Assembly (NCBI GenBank): GCA_043779285.1
Contig: JAYWEL010000260.1
Location: 1 to 16,138, forward strand
Origin: MGR-bin208 sp043779285
GTDB taxonomy: Bacteria; Bacteroidota; Bacteroidia; Chitinophagales; Chitinophagaceae
Reading direction: 5' to 3'
Length of the DNA: 16,138 nt
In this document: positions 1 to 6,884 of the stretch, piece by piece
Layout: the number at the start of each line of letters is the position of its first letter
How positions within the stretch are numbered: the first letter of the stretch is position 1
Position numbers and translations under genes: made by a program
Notes under the pieces: model-generated
Seen by the model: only the letters and a program-made list of their open reading frames with translations
Told to the model about the DNA's origin: nothing
The model's database searches: none

Positions 1-32
1 GCCTGACCGGACGGGCAGGGACTATGTGTAAA
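1..32 (+). CDS. Possible 3' end of an upstream gene (C-terminal nine residues)
   Basis: Reading from base 3, the frame gives PDRTGRDYV followed by TAA at 30-32. The first 30 bases are clearly richer in G and C than the AT-rich bases after the stop, and an inverted repeat follows directly. This fits the tail of a gene whose body lies outside the window. Too little is visible to name a product, and the frame could be open by chance. Confidence 0.25.
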
Positions 33-210
33 TCTTAGATGGTATTATACCGCAGAAAAGCGCATTGGACTATTTACTGTTTATAAGCGGTATAATTCAT
101 GTGAAAACCCCGCTTAGACACAAAAGAAAAATAACCCGAACTGTGAAAGTCCTTTCATATTTTAAATTAACTTGTTCCTCAACCATCCATTCCCAAAATT
201 TCAATAGTAC
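33..210. other. Intergenic spacer with two dyads upstream of the helicase gene
   Basis: A perfect 10-bp inverted repeat, ATTATACCGC at 44-53 and GCGGTATAAT at 87-96, encloses 33 bases; no T-run follows, so it is not a classical terminator. A second short dyad, TGAAAG-TC-CTTTCA, lies at 144-157 and could be an operator. No clear TAnnTTTG box or Shine-Dalgarno precedes the ATG at 211. Confidence 0.4.
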
Positions 211-3200
211 ATGTCTATACATAGAGAAAAATTGAAACAGCGTTTCACCGAAGAGTTCAATAACCTGAACGAACAGCAACAACTGGCGGTCAATCAATTG
301 GAAGGTCCGGTGATGGTGATTGCCGGCCCCGGTACCGGAAAGACACAGATATTGAGTGCCCGGATAGCCAAGATATTGATGGATACCGATGCGGGGCCCG
401 ATAATATTCTTTGCCTTACATATACAGAAGCAGGAGTGGTGGCCATGCGTAAACGATTATTAAAATTTATTGGACCCGATGCCTACAAGGTTAATATTTA
501 CACGTACCATGCTTTTTGTAATGATGTGATTCAGGAAAATCTTTCCCTATTTGAAAAAACTACACTCGATGCCATTTCCGATCTGGAACGTATAGAAATG
601 ATGAAGGAACTGATTGATTTTTTTCCTAAAGACCATCCTTTGAAAAGATTCAGGGGCGATGTGTATTACGAAATAAAAAACCTGCAGAATCTTTTTAGTA
701 CGATGAAAACAGAAGGCTGGTCTGCATCTTTTATAGAACAAAAAATGGATGAATACATTGCCGACCTGCCAAACCGGGATGAATTTGTTTACAAAAAAAA
801 ATACAAGGAGTTTAAAGCCGGCCATCTGAAGCAAAACAAAATGGATGAAGAAGTGGAGAAGATGGAAAAGCTTCGTGCGGCTATTCATGAATTTGATTCT
901 TTTCAAGCAATGATGCGCAAACGAAACCGCTACGATTTTGATGACATGATCAATTGGGTTATCAAGGTTTTTGAAGAAAATAAAAATGTGCTTTCCGATT
1001 ATCAGGAACGTTTTCAGTATGTGCTGGTTGATGAGTTTCAGGATACCAGTGGTACACAAAACCGGTTGATAGAATTGCTGATCAACTACTGGGATGAACC
1101 CAATGTGTTTGTAGTGGGAGATGACGATCAGAGCATTTTCCGATTTCAGGGAGCCAACGTAGAAAATATGTTAAGCTTTGCAAACAATTATAAGGATAGT
1201 TTGTTAACCGTTGTATTAACTAAAAACTATCGCTCCACACAACCCATCCTGGATATTTCAAAATCTTTAATTGATCACAATGAAGAACGACTGGTAAAAC
1301 AAATCGATAACCTGAGCAAAGAACTGTCTTCTTCTCATCCAAAAATAAAAGACCTGAAACACCCGCCTGTTTTGAAAGAATATGAAACACAGAAACAGGA
1401 AATCATTGACATTACCTTACAGATTGAAAAATTAATTGCACAGGGAACTCCTCCGGGAAAGATCGGCATCATTTATAAGGAACATAAATATGGCACCCAA
1501 CTAAACGAATATTTCAATCTGAGAAATATACCTATTTACAGTAAACGGTTTGAAAACCTATTGGAGATCCCATTGGCGAAAAAAATATTACTGATCATGC
1601 GGTATCTGGCAGCCGAACAAGAAATGCCATTCAGTGCCGACGAAATGTTATTTGAATTGCTGCATGCGGAATGGTTCAATATTCCGGCCATTGAAATTGC
1701 TAAAATAACTGCCGAATGTGCAACCCTCAAATATTCCGACAATCCAGTTTCACTTCGACTACTCATACATCAAAAAACGCTTGAACCGGCAAAGGATCTT
1801 TTCTCAAACACTTTACCTGTTGCACTTAAAAAAGCCAGTGATGCCATTGAAAAATTATTGACCGATGTTCCAAACATTACACTTCAACATCTTTTCGAAT
1901 CGGTAATAAGAGAACCCGGGATTTTGAAATACATCATGCTTTCTTCCGAAAAAATCGAATACTTACAAGTGGTAACTTGTTTATTTGATTTTATCAAAGA
2001 GGAAACACACCGAAACGCGGCATTGAATCTTTCCTCATTTATGAAGACCATTGATTTAATGATAAAAGAAGGTCTGAGATTATCTTTGGTTCATGTAAGT
2101 GGTACTGATAAAGGCGTTAATCTGATGACCACACACGGATCGAAAGGATTGGAATTTACCCATGTATTTTTTGTGGGCTGCAATGCCAATTTATGGGAGA
2201 AAAAAAAGAAACCTGGTGGAGGTTATTCATTTCCCGACAACTTATTTTCTTCAGCTTTAAAAAAGAAAGATGATGAAGAACTTCGACGTTTATTTTATGT
2301 AGCACTCACCCGTGCCGAACAGCATCTACAGATTTCCTGGAGCAAATTCAAAGCAGATGGTAAGGAACAGGAACCCTCCATGTTTATTGCTGAAATTCTG
2401 GACCAGCATGAACTTCCGGTGGAGAAAGTTATTATCGATAATGAAGTTTTGGCTTCATTTGCTGCCCTCTATTTTGATGAGCCGGTTGCACCTGAACTGG
2501 AAAAAATAGAAGCCGATTTTGTGGGTCATATTCTGGACAAATTTGTCATGAACGTAACGGCACTCAACAATTATCTTTCTTGTCCACTGGAGTTTTATTT
2601 TAAGAATCTGATCCGCATCCCTTCGCCTAAAAACGAAGCCACCGAATTTGGATCTGCCGTACATTATGCGCTGGAACAGCTTTTCAGAAAAATGCAAAAG
2701 AATGACAATCTCTTTCCTATTAAAAAAGAATTCATCGAAGACTTTGAATGGTATATGAACCGGCATCGGGAAAGCTTTACCAACGAGCAGTTTAAACGCA
2801 GGATGGAATATGGACACGAAGTATTGGGGAATTATTACGACACCCAAGTTCCGTTTGCCAATAAAATTGTAGCGATTGAACGGAATATTCGAAACGTGGT
2901 CGTTAAAAATGTACCACTGAAAGGAAAACTCGACAAACTGGAATTTGATGGGAAAAATGTAAATGTGGTCGATTACAAATCGGGGAATCCGGATAATGCA
3001 AAAGATAAGATTAAGCCTCCAAATGATAAACAACCAAATGGAGGAGATTATTGGAGACAGGCCGTTTTTTATAAAATACTAGTTGATCATTACGACCAAA
3101 AAGACTGGAAAGTGGTGAGTACTGAATTCGATTTTATTGAACCCGATAAATCAAAAAAATACAAGAAACAAAAACTGGTCATTCAACCCGAAGACATGGA

Positions 3201-3366
3201 AACGGTTTTACATCAAATAACAACGGTTTGGGAAAAAATTCAACAAAGGGATTTCTATACCGGCTGTGGCAAAGCAGATTGTCATTGGTGCACTTTTGTA
3301 AAAACCAATAATATGGCCATTGCCCTACACGAAATTGAAACCGAAGATGAAGAAGAATCAATATGA
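211..3366 (+). CDS. UvrD/Rep-family DNA helicase fused to a C-terminal PD-(D/E)XK nuclease
   Basis: This 1051-aa protein combines a superfamily 1A helicase with a RecB/AddB-like nuclease and probably works in double-strand-break processing or repair. Visible helicase motifs in order: Q motif around 19-27, Walker A AGPGTGKT at 38-45, DEFQDT at 274-279, GDDDQSIFRFQGA at 303-315, NYRS at 339-342, TTHGSKGLEF at 640-649 and YVALTRA at 696-702. The nuclease domain runs from about 785 to 1030 with H818, D908, D921 and K923 (DYK) and a downstream QAVFYK. C791 together with C1019, C1024 and C1027 resembles the 'iron staple' cysteine set that closes AddB and Cas4 nuclease domains; the CX4CX2C spacing differs from the usual CX2CX5C, so an Fe-S cluster is an inference. 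The tail after residue 1040 is acidic. No AddA/RecC-like partner is visible nearby. The helicase-nuclease call is secure; a specific gene name is not. Confidence 0.93.
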   Translation: MSIHREKLKQRFTEEFNNLNEQQQLAVNQLEGPVMVIAGPGTGKTQILSARIAKILMDTDAGPDNILCLTYTEAGVVAMRKRLLKFIGPDAYKVNIYTYHAFCNDVIQENLSLFEKTTLDAISDLERIEMMKELIDFFPKDHPLKRFRGDVYYEIKNLQNLFSTMKTEGWSASFIEQKMDEYIADLPNRDEFVYKKKYKEFKAGHLKQNKMDEEVEKMEKLRAAIHEFDSFQAMMRKRNRYDFDDMINWVIKVFEENKNVLSDYQERFQYVLVDEFQDTSGTQNRLIELLINYWDEPNVFVVGDDDQSIFRFQGANVENMLSFANNYKDSLLTVVLTKNYRSTQPILDISKSLIDHNEERLVKQIDNLSKELSSSHPKIKDLKHPPVLKEYETQKQEIIDITLQIEKLIAQGTPPGKIGIIYKEHKYGTQLNEYFNLRNIPIYSKRFENLLEIPLAKKILLIMRYLAAEQEMPFSADEMLFELLHAEWFNIPAIEIAKITAECATLKYSDNPVSLRLLIHQKTLEPAKDLFSNTLPVALKKASDAIEKLLTDVPNITLQHLFESVIREPGILKYIMLSSEKIEYLQVVTCLFDFIKEETHRNAALNLSSFMKTIDLMIKEGLRLSLVHVSGTDKGVNLMTTHGSKGLEFTHVFFVGCNANLWEKKKKPGGGYSFPDNLFSSALKKKDDEELRRLFYVALTRAEQHLQISWSKFKADGKEQEPSMFIAEILDQHELPVEKVIIDNEVLASFAALYFDEPVAPELEKIEADFVGHILDKFVMNVTALNNYLSCPLEFYFKNLIRIPSPKNEATEFGSAVHYALEQLFRKMQKNDNLFPIKKEFIEDFEWYMNRHRESFTNEQFKRRMEYGHEVLGNYYDTQVPFANKIVAIERNIRNVVVKNVPLKGKLDKLEFDGKNVNVVDYKSGNPDNAKDKIKPPNDKQPNGGDYWRQAVFYKILVDHYDQKDWKVVSTEFDFIEPDKSKKYKKQKLVIQPEDMETVLHQITTVWEKIQQRDFYTGCGKADCHWCTFVKTNNMAIALHEIETEDEEESI

Positions 3367-3404
3367 GTAATTGACTTGAACGTATAGAATACATACAAAC
3401 TGAT

Positions 3405-3412
3405 TAAGTTTG
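3405..3412 (+). promoter_or_regulatory. Putative -7 box (TAAGTTTG) for the lipoprotein gene
   Basis: TAAGTTTG matches the Bacteroidetes TAnnTTTG -7 consensus and lies 20 bases before the ATG at 3433. The nearest TTG upstream (3376-3378) is 26 bases away, longer than the usual spacer of about 19, so the -33 element is weak or absent. Confidence 0.35.
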
Positions 3413-3432
3413 CACTTTCCACTAGTTTCAAT

Positions 3433-4839
3433 ATGATGAATCAAAGAGTAATTCCGGCGTTTTTATTAGTCTGTACAATGGTTATTGGCTTGTTGGCCGG
3501 CACAGGTTGTGCTACAATTATTCCACCAACCGGTGGTCTGAGAGACAGTTTGCCACCAATTTTGTCAAATTCTTTTCCCCGAGACTCTGCACTTAATTTT
3601 AGTGGTAAAAAACTTACGTTAGTATTTGATGAGTATATAGAAGTACAAAACATTCAACAACAATTAATCATTTCGCCGATACAACAAATCAATCCAATTG
3701 TTCTTTCTAAATTAAAAACACTGACCGTAAATCTAAAAGATTCATTGGAAGAAAACACAACCTATTCTTTCAATTTTGGTGATGCCATCAAAGATGTAAA
3801 TGAAGGGAATATAAAGAAAGGCTTTACGTTTACTTTTTCTACCGGTCCATACCTCGACTCATTAACATTAACCGGTAAAGTAATTATTGCAGAAACAGGG
3901 AATACCGATAGTACATTACTTGCCATTTTGCACAGAAGAGATGATGATTCAGCCATTATTTATAGCAAGCCTCGCTATGCTACAAGATTGAATAATAAAG
4001 GACAATTTGTTTTCAAAAATCTGCCAGCCGGAACTTTTTATTTGTATGCATTGAAAGATGAATCTGGAATGGGAAAATTATTGGGTAAAGATCAACTGTT
4101 TGCATTTGCCGATTCCCCTGTTATTGTCAGTAAGGATACCACTGAACAGGTCCTGTTTGCTTATCTCGAAAATATTTCTCCTAAATCAAAACTAAAAGTA
4201 GATGAGTCGGATAAATTTATCAACCCACTAAATAATCTACAAGCGAATCAACTTGATTTGGAAAAAGATTTCGAAATGGAATTTTTGATGCCCCTAAAAT
4301 CTTATGACAGCTCAAAAATTAAATTTTCAACCGACTCATCATTTATACCCGTTAATAATTTCAAATGGACTTTGGACAGCTCATCGTCAAAACTAACCCT
4401 GCATACTATTTGGAAAGAGAACAAGGAGTACCACTTAATACTTGAAAAGGAATTTGCTATTGATACAATGAACAGAAAACATTTAACTACTGATACGATT
4501 ACCTTTTTTACCCGAAAGCAAACTGACTACGGTTCAGTAAAAATTCAATTTAAAAATTTAATTCTCACCGACAACCCGGTTCTTTTATTTCTTATCGGCA
4601 ATGCAATAGTGCATTCGTTTCCGTTAAAATCAGCAATATTTAATTATCATTTATTCAAACCCGGCGACTATCAGATTAGGATATTAAATGATAAAAACAA
4701 AAACGGCATTTGGGACTCTGGTATATTTTTTGAAAAACATTTACAACCCGAAAAAATTATTCCAATAAAGCAAAAAATAATTATCAAACCCAATTGGGTT
4801 AATGAATTTGAAGTTACTGTGCCGGATAAAATTAAATAA
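3433..4839 (+). CDS. Ig-like (Big_5-type) outer-membrane lipoprotein
   Basis: This 468-aa protein starts with a basic and hydrophobic signal peptide (residues 1-25) ending in LAGTGC, with C26 as the likely lipidated residue; the lipobox is loose, as is common in Bacteroidota. The mature start, CATIIPPTGGLRDSLPP, matches a familiar class of Bacteroidota Ig-like lipoproteins. Residues of about 41-140 look like a Big_5 bacterial Ig-like domain. Near the C terminus, DKNKNGIWDSG is a calcium-loop-like D-x-N-x-N-G motif seen in relatives. A role on the cell surface or in the periplasm is inferred; no enzymatic motif is visible. Translation could start at 3433 or at the adjacent ATG at 3436. The gene sits between two DNA-repair genes without an obvious functional link. 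Confidence 0.85.
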   Translation: MMNQRVIPAFLLVCTMVIGLLAGTGCATIIPPTGGLRDSLPPILSNSFPRDSALNFSGKKLTLVFDEYIEVQNIQQQLIISPIQQINPIVLSKLKTLTVNLKDSLEENTTYSFNFGDAIKDVNEGNIKKGFTFTFSTGPYLDSLTLTGKVIIAETGNTDSTLLAILHRRDDDSAIIYSKPRYATRLNNKGQFVFKNLPAGTFYLYALKDESGMGKLLGKDQLFAFADSPVIVSKDTTEQVLFAYLENISPKSKLKVDESDKFINPLNNLQANQLDLEKDFEMEFLMPLKSYDSSKIKFSTDSSFIPVNNFKWTLDSSSSKLTLHTIWKENKEYHLILEKEFAIDTMNRKHLTTDTITFFTRKQTDYGSVKIQFKNLILTDNPVLLFLIGNAIVHSFPLKSAIFNYHLFKPGDYQIRILNDKNKNGIWDSGIFFEKHLQPEKIIPIKQKIIIKPNWVNEFEVTVPDKIK

Positions 4840-4858
4840 TTGTAAGCAGCTATTTAAT

Positions 4859-4878
4859 TAATTATAAACCAATAATTA
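4859..4878. repeat. Small AT-rich inverted repeat upstream of recR
   Basis: TAATTAT (4859-4865) and ATAATTA (4872-4878) are exact reverse complements separated by six bases. The repeat lies 10 bases upstream of the recR -7 box, roughly where a -33 element or operator would be. It could be a weak hairpin or chance in AT-rich DNA. Confidence 0.3.
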
Positions 4879-4887
4879 TACAGCCTT

Positions 4888-4895
4888 TATCTTTG
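4888..4895 (+). promoter_or_regulatory. Putative -7 box (TATCTTTG) immediately before recR
   Basis: TATCTTTG fits TAnnTTTG exactly and ends only four bases before the recR ATG at 4900. If used, transcription would start at or within a few bases of the start codon, giving a leaderless mRNA. No convincing TTTG -33 element is seen about 19 bases upstream. Confidence 0.4.
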
Positions 4896-4899
4896 TCTT

Positions 4900-5520
4900 A
4901 TGCAATTTCCATCTGTATTATTAGAGAATGCCGTAAATGAATTTGCCAAGCTTCCAGGCATTGGTAAAAAAACAGCCCTGCGTTTGGTATTGCATTTATT
5001 AAAACAAGAACCCAACGAAGTTTCTCATTTCAGTGAAGTCATTGCAAAAATGAGAACCCAGATTAAATTCTGTCATCGCTGCTACAATGTAGCCGATGGC
5101 GATATCTGTTCCATTTGTTCAAACTCTACCCGAAAGCAGGAAATTATTTGTGTGGTAGAAAATATCCGCGATGTGATTGCCATTGAAAGTACGCAGCAAT
5201 ATAACGGTACTTATTATGTGTTGGGTGGTGTTATATCTCCATTAGATGGCATTGGCCCCGACCAATTGAATATCGAATCCTTGATAAACCGGGTGGAAAA
5301 AGAAAAAACAGAAGAAATCATTTTTGCATTGAACCCGAATATTCAGGGCGACACCACCATTTATTATATTCAAAAAAAAATGCAGGCATATAACGTACGC
5401 ATTACTACTATTGCCCGTGGTATTTCATTTGGTGGCGAACTCGAATATGCCGATGAAATGACATTGGCCCGCAGCCTACAAAATCGTCTGCCAGTCGAGA
5501 ATTATGTTTCCAACCGTTAA
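4900..5520 (+). CDS. recR: Recombination mediator protein RecR
   Basis: RecR acts with RecO and RecF in loading RecA onto single-stranded gaps. The 206-aa length and domain order are typical: an N-terminal helix-hairpin-helix (LPGIGKKTALRLVLHLL, about 18-34), a four-cysteine zinc finger (C58, C61, C70, C73), a Toprim domain (about 81-175, starting VVENIRDVIAIE) and the C-terminal GGELEYADEMTL segment near 178-189. The MQFPS start resembles the conserved MQ(Y/T)P-type N terminus of RecR proteins, which supports the ATG at 4900. It lies 60 bases after the lipoprotein gene and appears to have its own promoter box. A 322-base spacer follows, so it is probably not co-transcribed with metH by design. 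Confidence 0.97.
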   Translation: MQFPSVLLENAVNEFAKLPGIGKKTALRLVLHLLKQEPNEVSHFSEVIAKMRTQIKFCHRCYNVADGDICSICSNSTRKQEIICVVENIRDVIAIESTQQYNGTYYVLGGVISPLDGIGPDQLNIESLINRVEKEKTEEIIFALNPNIQGDTTIYYIQKKMQAYNVRITTIARGISFGGELEYADEMTLARSLQNRLPVENYVSNR

Positions 5521-5545
5521 TGGCTGATTTTAATACTCCTTTTCT

Positions 5546-5553
5546 TACCTTTG
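5546..5553 (+). promoter_or_regulatory. Putative -7 box (TACCTTTG) for the metH transcript
   Basis: TACCTTTG matches TAnnTTTG and starts 25 bases after the recR stop. The -33 region is poor (only a TG near 5525). If it is the true promoter, the leader is about 280 bases and contains all the hairpins upstream of metH. Confidence 0.35.
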
Positions 5554-5778
5554 CTCCCACAGGCGGATTTGTTTATTGTTCACCCTGTAACGAAAACTCC
5601 GGTTTTCAAAAAAAACTGAACTAATAAACGCAAAGAAACCTACTCATCAGTTTCCAACGTTTATCAGTTCAATCTTAATTATGTAGCCGGCTTTCGTAGT
5701 TTTACCTGGCTTGCGTTGCCCGTTCGAGCATAAAACCGACAGAGTCATTTTTAAAGTACTCTTCCGGGCGGACACCCA

Positions 5779-5815
5779 TTTACAACTTGCAATTTCTATT
5801 AAGCAAGTTTGTAAA
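5779..5815 (+). repeat. Strong hairpin just upstream of the metH start
   Basis: TTTACA-ACTTGC (5779-5790) pairs with GCAAGT and TGTAAA (5803-5808 and 5810-5815), leaving one bulged T at 5809 and a 12-base loop. The stem ends 27 bases before the ATG at 5843. It is followed by ATTTTG, not a long T-run, so it is a weak terminator at best and might instead influence translation initiation. Confidence 0.5.
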
Positions 5816-5842
5816 ATTTTGAACGACTAAAAATTAAAGGAA

Positions 5843-6859
5843 ATGGATTCATTAAGGAAACAACTTGCAAAAAGAATACTGATCATTGATGGTGCTATGG
5901 GTACCATGATTCAGCAGTATAAATTAAGCGAAGCAGATTATCGGGGCGAACAATTCAAAGACTGGCCATCCGATCTGAAAGGCAATAATGATTTACTCTC
6001 TATCACACAACCCCAAATCATTACAGCTATCCATTTAAAATATCTGGAAGCCGGTGCCGATATCATTGAAACAAACACCTTCAACGCACAACGAATCTCC
6101 ATGGCCGACTATGGAATGGAAGACCTGGCATTCGAAATAAATACTGCCGCAGCAAAAGCTGCAAGAGAAGCTGTTGAGCAATTCATGCAAAAAAATCCAA
6201 CCAGGGAAAATCGTCCGTTTGTTGCCGGTGCTATCGGACCCATGAATAAAACTCTGTCCTTATCTCCTGATGTTAATGATCCCGGTTATCGTGCTGTAAC
6301 TTTTGATGAAGTGGCAGATGCTTATTTCGATCAGGTAAAAGCATTAGTAGAAGGCGGAGTGGATATTCTTTTAATTGAAACCATTTTCGATACCCTCAAT
6401 GCAAAGGCCGCTATTTATGCTATTAAAAAATATTTTCAGCAGGCCCATGAAGAACCTTTAGAAGTAATGATCAGTGGTACCATTACAGACGCCTCCGGAA
6501 GAACGCTAAGTGGGCAAACATTGGAAGCTTTCTATACTTCAGTAATGCACATCAATCCGGTAAGTATCGGTTTAAACTGTGCATTGGGTGCAAAGGAAAT
6601 GCGGCCATACATTGAAGAACTTTCGCATTTGGCTTCCTGTTATACATCTGCATATCCCAACGCCGGTCTGCCAAATGCCATGGGCGAATATGATGAGCAA
6701 CCGCACGAAACAGCTCATTTTATTGAGGATTGGGCCAAAGAAGGATTTGTAAATATTGTAGGTGGCTGCTGTGGTACCACACCAGATCATATTAAGCATA
6801 TTGCCGAAAATGTAAAAAATATTCAGCCACGCATTCTTCATCAACAACTGATTGGATAA
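5843..6859 (+). CDS. metH: Methionine synthase, homocysteine-binding module (split MetH, N-terminal part)
   Basis: This 338-aa protein is the zinc-dependent homocysteine S-methyltransferase barrel, which in E. coli is the first module of a single 1227-aa MetH. It would bind and activate homocysteine and accept the methyl group from methylcobalamin carried on the downstream protein. The zinc ligands are present: C246 in GLNCALG, and C309 and C310 in GGCCGTTPDH, each within one residue of E. coli C247, C310 and C311. The opening segment ILIIDGAMGTMIQ is typical. An AAAGG stretch lies only two bases before the ATG, too close for a standard Shine-Dalgarno. The stop is followed after 25 bases by the gene for the remaining modules, so the two are almost certainly co-transcribed. 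Separate homocysteine modules are, to my knowledge, common in Bacteroidota. Confidence 0.95.
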   Translation: MDSLRKQLAKRILIIDGAMGTMIQQYKLSEADYRGEQFKDWPSDLKGNNDLLSITQPQIITAIHLKYLEAGADIIETNTFNAQRISMADYGMEDLAFEINTAAAKAAREAVEQFMQKNPTRENRPFVAGAIGPMNKTLSLSPDVNDPGYRAVTFDEVADAYFDQVKALVEGGVDILLIETIFDTLNAKAAIYAIKKYFQQAHEEPLEVMISGTITDASGRTLSGQTLEAFYTSVMHINPVSIGLNCALGAKEMRPYIEELSHLASCYTSAYPNAGLPNAMGEYDEQPHETAHFIEDWAKEGFVNIVGGCCGTTPDHIKHIAENVKNIQPRILHQQLIG

Positions 6860-6884
6860 GTTTTAGAAAAAAATAAGATTAAGC

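Larger units (their letters stand above)
5521..5842 (+). other. Long structured leader upstream of metH; candidate cis-regulatory RNA
   Basis: This 322-base stretch has no gene I can support. A -7-like box (TACCTTTG, 5546-5553) would give a transcript leader of about 280 bases. Several stems are readable: ACAGG/CCTGT (5559-5563 with 5584-5588); GAAAAC/GTTTTC with a TCCG loop (5592-5607); a 14-position stem with one mismatch (5617-5630 with 5658-5671) topped by GAAAC/GTTTC (5635-5639 with 5650-5654); GCCCG/CGGGC (5718-5722 with 5765-5769) enclosing AGAGT/ACTCT (5741-5745 with 5758-5762); and a 12-bp stem with one bulge (5779-5790 with 5803-5815). I see no B12-box, and no SAM-I or SAM-II core that I recognise. 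Regulation by methionine, SAM or cobalamin would be inferred only from the downstream gene. Confidence 0.45.

Noticed and set aside
2455..3033. Long minus-strand open frame of 192 codons inside the helicase gene
   Set aside because: Composition is Phe/Ile-rich as expected for antisense of an AT-rich gene, and the plus strand here encodes recognisable nuclease motifs.
5592..5607. The GAAAAC-TCCG-GTTTTC hairpin as a recR terminator
   Set aside because: It is followed by a run of A, not T, on the plus strand, and the stem is only six pairs.
5521..5842. A cobalamin or SAM-I/SAM-II riboswitch before metH
   Set aside because: The expected context made me look, but I could not find the B12-box (GCCACTG-like) or the recognised SAM cores; kept only as an unassigned structured leader.
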